Shown piece by piece: positions 23,901 to 35,700 of a stretch of DNA of 64,000 bases. Where the stretch lies: positions 1,054,001 to 1,118,000 of the forward strand of contig JAGTJL010000010.1 in NCBI GenBank assembly GCA_020746875.1, read 5' to 3'. A program made the position numbers and the translations under genes. Below the pieces are notes generated by a model. The model was not told where the DNA came from. It made no database searches and was given only the letters and a program-made list of their open reading frames with translations. Position 1 is the stretch's first letter. Each line of letters starts with the position of its first letter. Source of the stretch: Rhexocercosporidium sp. MPI-PUGE-AT-0058 (lineage: Eukaryota; Ascomycota; Leotiomycetes; Helotiales).

Positions 23901-25075
23901 GGGCGACCCCGTCAGCGGAGAGGTTAGGGTATGGTATGTAGGGTAGGTAGGGTAAGTTGGGTAGGCGAGTGCTGTGGAATGCCATGCCATGCAGAGAGCT
24001 TCCACAACCTCGCTCATCCAGCATGGATATTGACCACTAAGTATTGCTGCCCGTCCTCTCATGCCCTGGAACTCGTGTAGCCACTGGCTACTCGTCTGCT
24101 CCTCTCATCTTCTGGAGCTGCCATGGAACCCGCTTTGCCCCTCCTTGACTCAGGGCCAGCGTGTGATAGTGAGTCGGAGTGACGAGCGAGTGATGAGCAA
24201 ACGCCTCTAGATCGAATACTAGCCTGCCAAACATGGTTCATGTATTGAGCACTTTATTGCCCTGCTCCAGTTCCATCTGCGTTGAAAAGTTGAGCCACTC
24301 TGCATGCCCCTCCATCCTAGGCCGGTTAGTCGTGGTAGTAAGGCCTCCAAAGCAGCAGGGTCTTTCTTAAACGATATGCAGTGGCTGGCACTGGGCTGCT
24401 CACATCCTGGTTCCTCGCGCTGCGACTCGGTGCATCGAGATAAGCCGGACCGCATCCGCTTGAGATCCCATGGTTCGGCTGGAGATGTATATCTAATTCT
24501 GTCTTTGGACTAACCACTGACAGCTCGCAGCTCCTGTGATTAGGCGCTCTACTCTCACAACGCTCTCGGACTCGATGAAGCCATATACGCTCCCCAGGGG
24601 CCGCTACTCCAGTCTCTATCTCTCAAGCGTGTTGGATCTTCGTTCGGCCCCCCTTGGCCCCCGATACAAGCGCCAAAGTCTCCGTTCTTGTATCTCGTTG
24701 GGTCCAGACGCCCCCATGAACTGAGGCGGTTGCCATTCAACTTCGTCTGTCTTGTAGCTTCCTTCCACCACGAGGTCCCGTGCTACTCACATATTCTCCT
24801 CTGTTGTACTCCAACGTCTCCTCTATCTCGTGTTGCTTCTCGATCATTGCACGACATTTAAACTTGCTGCTTTACAAACGCGCGCAAATACAGCTGTCCA
24901 GAGCCACACACCAGGCGCGGAAGCCACCCACTCGGTACATCTAGGAATCAACCAACTTCGGGCATCCAGTCCAGCAACTCCATGTGACGACTGAGAAGAA
25001 TTGGGCGTGGACCGTGATCAGCCCTGTACTGCAGAACTACAACCGCTGAAGCGGCGGCAAGAGACCTTGATATCT
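20936..25075. other. 4.1-kb gene-poor region
   Basis: Contains one long open frame (22940-23734, plus, 264 codons) without recognisable domain, splice context or compositional support, which I do not call a gene. TAGGG-rich tracts lie at 23922-23967. The 3' UTR of the gene at 20450 and the promoter of the WD40 gene must lie here. Confidence 0.5.
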
Positions 25076-25241
25076 GTAAGTGGCTTTCTCCTTTCCTCTC
25101 TCTCCTCTCTTATCCATTGTCAAAAGAGTTTGGGATATTAGGTCTCCAGAATCGACTCCCTGTATATCTGCTGTAGCCACCCTTTGGGAACATGCGCGTT
25201 ATGCGGCCATCCGACTAACACTATTGTTGTTCGTATCGCAG
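25076..25241 (+). other. Probable 5'-UTR intron of the WD40 gene
   Basis: GTAAGT donor at 25076, a GACTAACAC branch-like motif at 25212-25220, a pyrimidine-rich stretch and a CGCAG acceptor ending at 25241, only 29 bases before the start codon at 25271. No in-frame ATG occurs between the acceptor and 25271, so the upstream exon is most likely non-coding. Confidence 0.5.
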
Positions 25242-25270
25242 ATAACGAGGACGAGGTTTCCATTGTCGCC

Positions 25271-28200
25271 ATGTCGGGACAGCTCTCGAGGCATCGCTCA
25301 GTGTCGATGAGCTCGGGACATTCATCAAAAGGGAAGAGCAGGTTGGCGACGTTGTCAGAATTGAGTGCCAGCATGCCTCCGCCGGAGATGACTAGAGACT
25401 TCGAGCCATGTGCTGCGACGGCGTCAATGTTTCTATATGCGCAAGGAAACTCGGTGGTCTGCGCACACCACGATACCCTGACGATCGAGCGCCGATTTTC
25501 GAGACACACAGAAGAGATATCGCTACTAGCAGTGGATACTGTGAGCGAGAGGGGCGCTGGACGACTAGTTGTGAGTTATGATGTTGGGCAGACAGCCATT
25601 GTGTGGGATTGTATGACGGGAGACGAGCTTGCGCGGTTTGCTTCTTACGAGAACTTGACCGTAGCGGCGTGGATGCGAAATGGGAATGTTGCGTTTGGTG
25701 AGGACCACAATCTGCACTGCTCGTTTCCTTGTGGTTGCGGGAGCTAATTGATCACAGGAAACGCTCAGGGAAATGTGATTTTATTCGAACCAACAACCTC
25801 TGAACACATTTCGGCAAGAACGATAGACCAGATTCCCATCACAGCTTTAGCACCTGCAGCAGATTGCAGAACATATGCTATTGGGTATTCTCAATTTCCA
25901 AATCCTAAGTTTTCATGAAATTCCACTGACAATTCGCAGTTTTTCAAATGGCTCGCTTCTTATTGCAGCCCTCCAGCCAAGATTTACGATTCTTCACAAT
26001 TTGACGACATCTAGAGGACCATCACCAATTGTCACTTTGGCATGGCATGCTTCATCTTCGCGACAAAAATCTGATATGCTGGCGACACAGACAAATGACG
26101 GCGACCTCCGAGTCTGGAGTATTGCCAAGTCTCCCACAAGCAATGACACTGCCAAGGTGGTTCGAGTCCTAAAACGTTCGGAGAATTTTCAAACCGGTCC
26201 AAATTGGTTGGGATGGTCTAAGAACGGGCGCATAGTTCAATATTCTGAAGGGTAAGTGACCTCTCAGTCTCTCCTGATTTCCACTTGCATGAAATCAACG
26301 CGCGCGCTTAGCAAGCCCACTGCTAACATAGCCTCCCTAACAGCGAAACATCGTCATGGGATGTTCGAACTAAACATGTAACCTATGAGTCGGTTCCAAC
26401 TCTGGACCACGTCAGAGGGCTTGCCGTCTACGGCCCCGGCGCGACCCTTTTCACATTGGGTCGAAGCAATACGGCGCAGCAGTTCGACCTAAACTCACCA
26501 CCGCAGCTGGTGGCAAATGTACAGCATCCGGCCAATCTACTCCCTCCGTCGCCACCCGTATCTATCGAGGAGCAAAAGAAGCAGAAGAACTCAGCGCCTA
26601 CAGTAAATGAGGAGATTCATACAGTGCCGATCAATATCGATATCTCGGAAAGCGATGAAGATCATATGTCGCCTCTGGCACGTATTGCTAGAGAGATGGA
26701 CAAACTCGAGATGGGTCGCCAAGAGCCAGACCGCGCGGATACCCTCAGCCCAGTCTCGTCAAGGAGTCATGCTTCCACTACCTCGAGATCCTCAGCCGGA
26801 TCTAGAACCCAATACCGCAAGCATTCCTCTGTTGTATCACGTGGCATGAGTGATGGTACAACCATGTCCATTGGCTCCTCGTTACACTCGACTCGAGAAC
26901 CATCAGTGGTTTCGAGTAGGGATAGCCTGTCGATGAGTAGCATGAGCTCTCAGTCAAATGCTTCTGGGCGCTCTCGACCAAGAGGCTCCCGCTTACGACA
27001 GGAAGTGCTTCGCAGTCCAGAAGAAGCCAAGGTCGTGGATCTTTTCAAGTTCACCAAGTCCAGGCTAAGTGATATACCTTACAGACACCCCCAAGTCTTG
27101 GATAACACTCGCTTGACCAACAATGATCTTCGCCGACAAATGCTGAGCACAATATTTGGATGGGATGGTGAAGCACAAGAGTTGATTCAGGATGAAATGA
27201 GCCGGCACCCAAAAGGTTCGCCAAACCGCCTACTCCTTGCCAAATGGTTGGGTGATATAGACACCGATATCATGGCAACAAGTTCAGAGTCCATGACATC
27301 GTCTGATTGGATGCTTCTGGCTTTGAGTGGAATTGGCGGCCATGCTTCTCAGACCAAAGTTGCTCGAGCATATGTACAACGGCTTCTCGAGAAGGGAGAT
27401 GTGCATACAGCTGCGACTATTATGATTGGTATGGGGGATCAGAACGATGCAATTGAGATCTACGTGTCTCACAAAAGATACATGGAGGCTTTGATATTGG
27501 TGTGCTTGGTGTTCCCATCTGACTGGCAACGACAGGCGGAATTGATCCGAAAATGGGGCGAGTGGGCAGTTCAGCACAGTCAACAACAGCTGGCCATCCG
27601 CTGTTTCTCGTGTACTGGCACAGAATCCTCGGAACCATGGGTATCTCCAACTGCTCAAGCGGCTACATTCTCCCAACTTCAGAGCATGAGCATTCCAGAG
27701 ATGCTAAGTCCTCCGCTTTCTCCACCTGGAGCTCGTGGCCCCCAAAGAAGCATTGCAAAGACATCCGCTCTCAAACTTATCACATCTTTTGGCGACAAGG
27801 CTGGGAAATCGAAGTTCTTCGGATTGGGCGAGGACGAGAGAACGCCAATTGGTGGTGGTGTCACTCCTATTGCTGAATCGGCGCTCTCTCCAAGTGGGGG
27901 TGATACTGCTCACACAGCTTTTCTAAGACCAAGCCATCGTAGCGCTTATCACACTCCGGCTTCCGCTCGTACAGCAACTCCCGGTGGATTCTCAAGACAA
28001 AGGTTACCATCCATTGGCGAAATGCCATCCGATGTCATCCCAAGAAGGGTACTGGAACCAGCTAAACTGCCTACCCCCGTCGACTCTGGATCCGACAAGG
28101 AGAGGAACGAGCGACCAGGAGTTCACGAGCGGAAGGTTTCTCAGCCAGAGACTATGCAACTCAATTCGGCAACCTACATTCCCCTGAACAGAGCCGCTAC

Positions 28201-30763
28201 AGCCAGTCCGATGATGCAGAAGAGCAGACAACACAAGATCTCGAACCCTCTTCCATCGCCATCTCCTGATTCTTTCACACTCATCAAACAGAATGCTCGC
28301 ACTCGTAATGGTTCCCGGGATCGTAAGCCAGACGGTCTTCAGATTCAGTGGCCACCTATGGAGTCGATAATTACTGGAGATTACATGACCTCACCAGATC
28401 TGTCAGTCGCATCGTCAAGAGCGCGAACAGCCACCAACAGATCCGTTGCTGGTTCGACAACATCACACTCGACTGCAGCTAACAGGAGTCCCCTAACTAG
28501 CGAGAGAAGTTACAGAAGTGTGGGAAATGCGAGTCCTGTGGTTACTGGCCGAAGCTTGGATCAATACATTAGCAGTCTGGAGTCGGCACAGCACCATGCT
28601 GACAAGCAGAGGAGGCAAGCAAGTAGGGAGCGAGACCGCACAGGACGAGCTCGAAGTGGCAGCCGTAAGCCTAAAGGGAGGGAGCCATCTGAAGACCGGG
28701 GACGAAGCGCAGCTCGATTCATCAAGCCTGCCAAACGGTCACCAACATCACCAGTGCCTATGTCTCCCGAAGATCTTCGGGATCTAGGTGCAGTAGGATA
28801 CGGTGAGGATTCTCTACCTTCAGCTAGACGTGACCCAAGTCAATCAAGAGTGAAGGCTTCCAAGCCTTCCAGCAGAGTCCGCCGCACTTCGCCTGAGCCG
28901 GTTGCCCGGCCACAAATCAGCAGCAAACCTCCAAGCCGTGTTTCAAGCCGGAACAACAGCCGCCGTCCAAGCCCCGATAGCCGCACTCTTACTCTCATCG
29001 ATACGCGACGAGGTAGAAGCCAGGGCAGGGAAGGTTCTCTTATGAGATCTCCATCCTCGCCACTCCCAATGTCACCGCAAACCAAGTTCTATCAAGCAGA
29101 CGACGACGAGGATACTGAAGAATTGAAGCGAGTTCACAACGAGCACAAGAGGTTCAGGTCGCGGCACCGAAGCAACAGCAGGCTCAGGGAGCGTGGGACT
29201 AGCGCTGTTCGCGATACCTCTCCTGATAGAAGAAGACGTGATAGGTCAGCCAGCCGAGTTCGTGGAGGGAGAGACGCAAGCAAGACGAGACAAGAGCCAT
29301 CGCCACACCCAAAGCGTGATCGGTCGGCGCATTCTCGAACTGTTTCAATGTCCGATCAACGTGTGGGTGACAGTAAGCACAGCAAGGACGAACGGACTCT
29401 CAAGAAGGAACAAGCTGCCCGTGACTTGGAGGAGAGACGCAAGTCCCTTGTTCGACGCCCTTCGGTACCTCCGATTGTCCATCCCGAGGAGCTAGCTCAA
29501 TTGTCTCCCATGCATTATCGCCCATCCCCATCTCCAGAGTTCACCAGATTGTCAACTTACCCATCTCCAAAGCCACCTCAGATGCAACCATCACGAAGTC
29601 AGACAACCTCTCCAGCAAACCTTCAGACTTCTCCGGCATACCTTAAGGAGTCTAGTGAGCGTGCCTCTATGCAGATTGGTCTCCCAGCTACTCCAAGAGC
29701 CATGAGACATCCAAAGTACGATCCAGATGGGAATGACATTCCAGATGTTCCTCAAATTCCAGAGAGATACGATCAACCTCAACCACCCTCGTGGGGAAGC
29801 TTGAATGCTATCACTTACAACAACGCGTTTGAGAACCTCGCCCCTCTACCAAAGACAACTTATCAGGCCGCCCCGCGACGACTGCCTCCTCGATCAGCTT
29901 CTGCTCCAATTCCAGAGGAGCCTCTTTCGCCCAAGGCCCTCCCTGCAGGCTTGCCATTGCACCCAGCTTTTCATGCCGCTCTTCCACCTAGCAGCAGAAG
30001 GAAGACCCAGGATCCAAACACTGCTCGGGCGCCATTACTTTCCCCTCGCAAAATTGCTCCTGGTGAATCCCAACCTGGCACACTTGGCTATGAGACTCAG
30101 AACTCCAGACCAGTGTATGCCAGTGGTGTTCCAGGTATCATGAGTGGTATCGATGAGACAATCGAAGCCAATAGCCAACCCATCAATCCTTCGAATGACA
30201 ACCTGACTCCTCCCCCTCCGCCACCTCCTCCAGCGCCACCGATTCTCAAGGAATTGCAGCATCTAGCCATGCCACCTCCACCTCCACCTGCTCCGCTATA
30301 TCGCCCAAACAACCCAAACACGAATTCGGTCGTCTCTGGAGTGTCTCAGGGATCTGGTGTCATCGAGATTGTGATGGATGACGATGACGACAAGATCAAC
30401 CAGACTATCGTTGATATTCCAACCACCCAGCAACAATTCCAACGAACCCCATCCATCAGTCACAACCGTGGACGCAGCGAGAACGACAACAGCATATCTG
30501 GACGATTCAACCGTGCCGCCGAGCGTCTTCGAAGCGCTAGTCGTGGCAGAAATGGAGCTTCCCCAAATCTCGACCGAACGAGAAGCCCACCACAATCAGA
30601 GCAAAGTCTCCAGGGTATGCAAAGCCCATACGAAAGCATCCCAGCTCTATGGAGCCCAGGCCGAAACCCAGCAACCACACCCGGTTTGCAGCAACAGAGC
30701 ACGATTGAGAGGCACCCCCGTGAAGTGAAGGCGGCGATGGAAATGCAGGGAGGGATGATTTGA
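25271..30763 (+). CDS. Large WD40 / alpha-solenoid / proline-rich protein
   Basis: Four coding exons, 25271-25697, 25758-25884, 25940-26251, 26344-30763; 1,761 residues with all phases closing. Residues about 1-330 look like WD40 blades (TAIVWDCMTGDELARFASYE, DGDLRVWSIAK, ETSSWDVRTKHV). Residues about 510-720 form an alpha-solenoid: LRRQMLSTIFGWDGEAQELI, LEKGDVHTAATIMIGMGDQN, AIEIYVSHKRYMEALILV, a layout reminiscent of Gemin5 or coat-type scaffold proteins. From about 720 on it is Ser/Arg/Pro-rich and disordered, with many SPxxSP and RSxSR motifs and two polyproline tracts near residues 1576-1608 that could bind SH3/WW domains or profilin. Such WD40 proteins occur across filamentous ascomycetes and, to my knowledge, lack a firm function. 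A scaffold role in RNP or trafficking is inference. Confidence 0.82.
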
Positions 30764-32747
30764 ACTCTGCTGTGCTCTGTTCTGCTTTTCAATGCTCATT
30801 TTCAGATTTGATTTGCATCATACATTTAAGGCGTCCTTTTGTTTCTAAACTCATTTTTCAAATCTTTCTCCCATTCGATACCCTTCCTTCTATCCGTGTG
30901 ACTCTCCACAAGAGTTCCACACAAACTATTGCATTCTTCGGTGGTTATGGAGACTTGAGCTCAGACAGCTGTCAGGCTATGAATTTAACGAGTTTTTTTT
31001 GTGGCGGGTGTTTATTGAGAGGGAGGCTTCTTTTCTTCTGCTTATTCTTCTTCTTGCAACCAAATGTATTCTACTTCTTACAATCATTGATCCGTTATCT
31101 ATTTCAGACATTTATATGATGGGGTTTTTTTGGTTTCTGTCATCTCTTAAGCTTTCAATACTCTCTTTATAAGTGGTAAGTGGCAGCCGCTCTTTGTGCA
31201 TGAGGATGGACTCGATGGAGGGGAAGGAGGACATACGGTGATGTGGGTTGAATGAATTGATGGTTGGAAGCAATGGGATTGGATGAACAGAATGTGATAA
31301 TATGGGGCCTGTATGGACAGAAAACTAAGAAGGAAAAAGCTGTTCTGTCTTTTTGTTAAATTTCATGCCTCGCGGCTGGCTCTTTGATACTTTAGTTTAC
31401 CCTGTTGAATATAACGATCTCTTTACTCTGGGAATGATAATCTCCGGATGAAATGTGTGAGCAAGTGACCTACAGTGTTGACTATGAGATGCTGATGAGT
31501 TGACTTCCAATCGCAAGACACAAACAATCAAGGCCCTGACACCTCGAACGACAAATTAAGGCTCAGATGAATTGAGTTAACATTGGCTAGGTAGAGCCAG
31601 CCATACCAAAGCCCATCCCCGGTTCCCACCAAAGAGGCGTGTCATCACGTGTCTCGGGCCAATGCCGGCGAAAGACCAGTTGCTTGATGCAAATATGTAA
31701 AGAGATAAGGCCGTCACACATTGGCTGTAACGGTCACAACTCGAAGGAGATATCAGTATCCCTCACTCTCCCAGCCATTTCTGCCCTTCAAAAGGCAACC
31801 ACCAACAGTGCCCAGTCCGAACATGGCGGTAACTCCCCACTCGTGCAGGCAACTCACGATGCTGGCGGGGTTCTAAGCAATGAAGTACACCGATCTAGGG
31901 AGGTTTCACTCTGCAAATCGAACTTCACCGTGGTGTGGCGGTGTTGGATTACATTCGTTGGTTTGGTTTGGCTGGTGGGTATGGGTTGAGCGTCAACTTC
32001 ATTTTTTTTTCTATTGGTTTTTTTTGGCTCTTTTTAGAGAGAGAAGTTAGACCCGAGAATATCCCCGCCTAGTGTGTGATATGGTGATTAAGCGAACCGA
32101 ACGCGGTCCTTGAGAGGTTGTACGGACTTCCGCGCGTCGACCCGAAGTGAACATTTTCCTTCGTACTCGGTGTAGCTGGAAAGCATATCCCATAACTTCA
32201 TATCCTCATCTCTTCTCGTTCTGCCCGCTCTTTCTTTGGGTTGAAGAAAGCCTACCAAATAAAATAGCCTTAAACCTTCAAGGATTGGAACAAGATGCAC
32301 ATCACATCTTCCCCTATTCTAACATCCACCAGCTGCAGCTCCTAGAGACTGCCTCCGCTGGATTTCAAATACAAATGCTCCTGTATTTAACAGATGTCCA
32401 TTCCCAGTCTGAACGTCTGAAACGTAAGGTTGGTAGGAAGTTGCCGTTGGCGTTCGCAGCCACATGTGGTCAGCCGCTCAGCTGCCTCTACCCCGAATGG
32501 AAGCAACACCCAATCAGTTTGAGAAGTGCCATTTGGTCTCCAACTATGGCTTTTCGACGTGTCAAGCTGAATTCAACATTCTCAATATATTTCTCATGCA
32601 AGCCACCGGAGGTACTGCTGCCTACATTTAAAGTACTCCGTACATTGCGAGGTTCCTCGATGAATTCCCGGATCCTGATGTTGAGTATCACCAAGCAGAA
32701 GTTTGGAGCAAAAAATCCGGAATCCATGAGCAAAGTCACTTGTAGTT
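30764..32747. other. Intergenic, about 2 kb
   Basis: Begins with a T-rich stretch that should be the 3' UTR of the WD40 gene. A 244-codon open frame (32147-32881) overlaps the start of the next gene in another frame and has no recognisable domain. Promoter of the amidase-domain gene at its right end. Confidence 0.5.
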
Positions 32748-35700
32748 ATGGCGAATTCCAAGTTCAGTCCAGTCAGGATCGAAATCAGACCCGATTCGAG
32801 GACTCCTTCCGAATCACCAACAAGAACCGCACTGGACGTAGCCTACTCCAGAATCATCAAAGTCCCCAAAGAGTCCCCTGAGAAGATCCCCGCCGACGAA
32901 CCAACTTTCACAACAATCTCAATAACAGACATCCTTAGGTTCGAACTCGACTCCAAGTTCGTCGGCACTGCTAATCTACCAGATGTCGAGATACCAAGCA
33001 GAATCAGGGTTTCGTTCTTAGGCGATGATGGACGCGCACTTGTCACTAGGTCGATCGAGGCAGAGAAAGTCTCAGAAGACAGCAAAGATATTATTCTTTC
33101 AGATGCTGAAGTTACGGCTATTCTCGCAAAACTTCAAGCTCCGGACGAAGTCAAGACAGGGATATCCCGATCCGCTGTCCTTGTTTCGGTTTCTGCAGCG
33201 ATAGGTTCATTGAATTTCCCTAGCATGCTTCTTCAAATTGCACCTGTTGATTATGATGAAGTCAAATGGAAGAGAGATGGACTTTCAGAGATCTTTGGAT
33301 CCGGGTTTGGAACTGCGGCGGCAGTACTCCAAGCTGGGATTCCGAGGGCTGTTGCTGGACTTTCTTGGCGGATCAGTCGCGTTGCCGTGGATGGTAAATT
33401 TTCCTGGTCTTTACGGACGACGAGAAGGAGTCCACGGGATGGGCTTGGCTTCTGACTGGTAATTCCAGACCTGCTATGCTTGGAGTCGTGATTGAAGCCA
33501 TTGCCCCAGGACGCCCTACCCGGTCAATCTTGCTACCGACTGCCACTGAGACTGAAGTCCCCAGCAATCCAACGAATCCAAATCCGTCTCCTTCAGACCC
33601 TTCCACAGACACCAAGGACTGCTCCTGCGATACAGGTTCTCACCCACCAGCAGTTGTCTCTGAAAGCGAGCTAGCGAACAACCCGCAGGTCTTCAGCGAA
33701 GATCCAGGTTCGTTTTGTAGACCATTTTCCAATCCCGAGCGAATCCTATCCGAACGATCGTTTTACACTATTCTGAGAGCAGAGGCTCCCGTCATATCAG
33801 CCGAAGCATCAAAGAATCTAGAGGAGCCCATCGCGCTTGATTTCGACCCACCAGACGAAATGCTGGCCAGCATCAACGAGAATTCAGTCCAGCAGGGACT
33901 GAGTCAATTATTCAGTACCCGGTCTTTGAATCTGGATACCTCGCGATTGACTCGAGCTGATCTCCTGGAAGACAGTAAAGGTCTTCTCTCAGCTACGAAT
34001 CTGACTACGAAGATCGGCAATGCTTCAAGGTTTAACCAGATCCTATTCCCTGGTGGTTTCGAAAATATCATCAACAAGATGAATCGTGGAAGGGCGGAGA
34101 TGAGTGCAAGGAATCCGGCGCAGTGGGACAGTCATACTCTCAGATATCAAGCCACAACTGTCGCTGTAGGACATATTCTGGAGTTCAGAATGCGAACTAG
34201 GAGTAATGGTTACAGTCTTGGTGGAGTGGCAAAAACTTTGACACTCGCTCCGAGGCAGACTCGACGTAAGTTTCCTGATATGATAGTCCTTTGAATGTCT
34301 CGTGACTTACTGAGCCTAGGTATCCAAAAGATCGAGTGGTCTAGAAGCGAACGTGCTAGCCGCATTGAAAGTACTCAAGCTGGCGACACTGTCAACGACA
34401 GTTCAGACCACACGACTTCCTACACAGATGCCGTATCGGCTACGCTCAACGAGTGGGCCCAAGGTAGTTCAAAGAGCAACGTAACCTCGGCCGCAGCTGG
34501 CGCAGGAGCAGTCCTAGGTCCAGTCGTGATTGGCGGTGGTGTTGCTCATTCGAATGCCTCTTCGTCTTCCCAGCAATCAGGTGGTCGCAACACCACTGGC
34601 AATGAAGAGAGCAATTGGCGCGATGCTATTCGTCGTCATGGTGATTCTCTGAGAAAATTCGAGTCCATGGTTGTCCAAGAGGTCACGCAGAACGAAGAGG
34701 TGACAGGAACAGTGGAAGTTATCCGTAACATCAACTATGCACACAGCTTAACGGTCATTTACCATAATATTCTCAGACATTTGAGAGTTGATACGGAATT
34801 TGCTGGGGCAAGAGAATGTCTATTCGTACCGTTTGCTATGAAGCCGTTCACGATGCAAAGAGTCTATCGCTGGCGAGAGACGCTCGGATCGGTGCTGAAA
34901 AACAGGTAAGTCAATCATGTTCTTGCTATCTTGAAACAAAATAATTTACTAACTGCTCACAGAAAATACAGACATGCTCTCACCAATCTCAAAGACGTCT
35001 TGACTGGCTTCAAATATTCTAAGATTCCACCCGGTATCCGAGCAGAACATCAGATTCGTTCCATGTACGGCTCAGTATACATCGAACTTGGCGTTGCTCG
35101 CCCACTAGATGCAGATGACGGCAAGTTCAAGGTGGAATACTGGAACGTTCTCAATCCGTATCTTCCGATCGCAGCATTTGGCATCTGGCAGATCATTTCT
35201 GGACAGGCGGACCATCTTCGGGATTACTTGTACCAGAAGAACTACGCCCCTACTATCGCAGCGAAGTGGTGCAATGTTCTTGAAATGAGGACAAACGATG
35301 GGATTCTCATTGAAGCTGATTTTACGCTGGCAACTGCTTAGTATGTACATTCTATCTATTAACTCTCGTACCTAAGTCTCTCTCTCGTCTGATACCCCTG
35401 AGCTTTTATTATTTTGATTATTCCCTGTTTGCTGTCGAGAAAGCCGCTAATCTCCTCACAGTGCCTACAACAGAAGCGTCCGTATAGACTTTCAGGTCAA
35501 CCCTCAACAGTCCCTCACCCGGTCAATGATGACAGGAATCCGCATCAAAGCCACCGATGGACTCAGCCCCGGCTCAGTGGCCAACGTTCGTTCTCTCAAT
35601 TTCACTTACCAGACCGATTATGAGTCTGGAAGAGTCAACTTGAGCCAGGGGAAGGGGGATCTAGTTGATCCCGGCACTGGAGACAGGGATTTCAATGGAG

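Noticed and set aside
23922..23967. TAGGG-rich tract resembling telomere repeats
   Set aside because: Copies are irregular (GTTAGGGTATGG, GTAGGGTAGG), not a run of TTAGGG; simple low-complexity sequence is enough.
32147..32881. 244-codon open frame before the amidase-domain gene
   Set aside because: Overlaps that gene's start in another frame, has no domain, and its composition is not protein-like.
33393..33466. Possible 74-nt intron (GTAAAT...TTCCAG) in the amidase-domain gene
   Set aside because: Signals look fine, including a CTGAC branch site, but the phase is wrong (it runs into a stop) and it would remove the conserved TDDEKESTGWAWL block.
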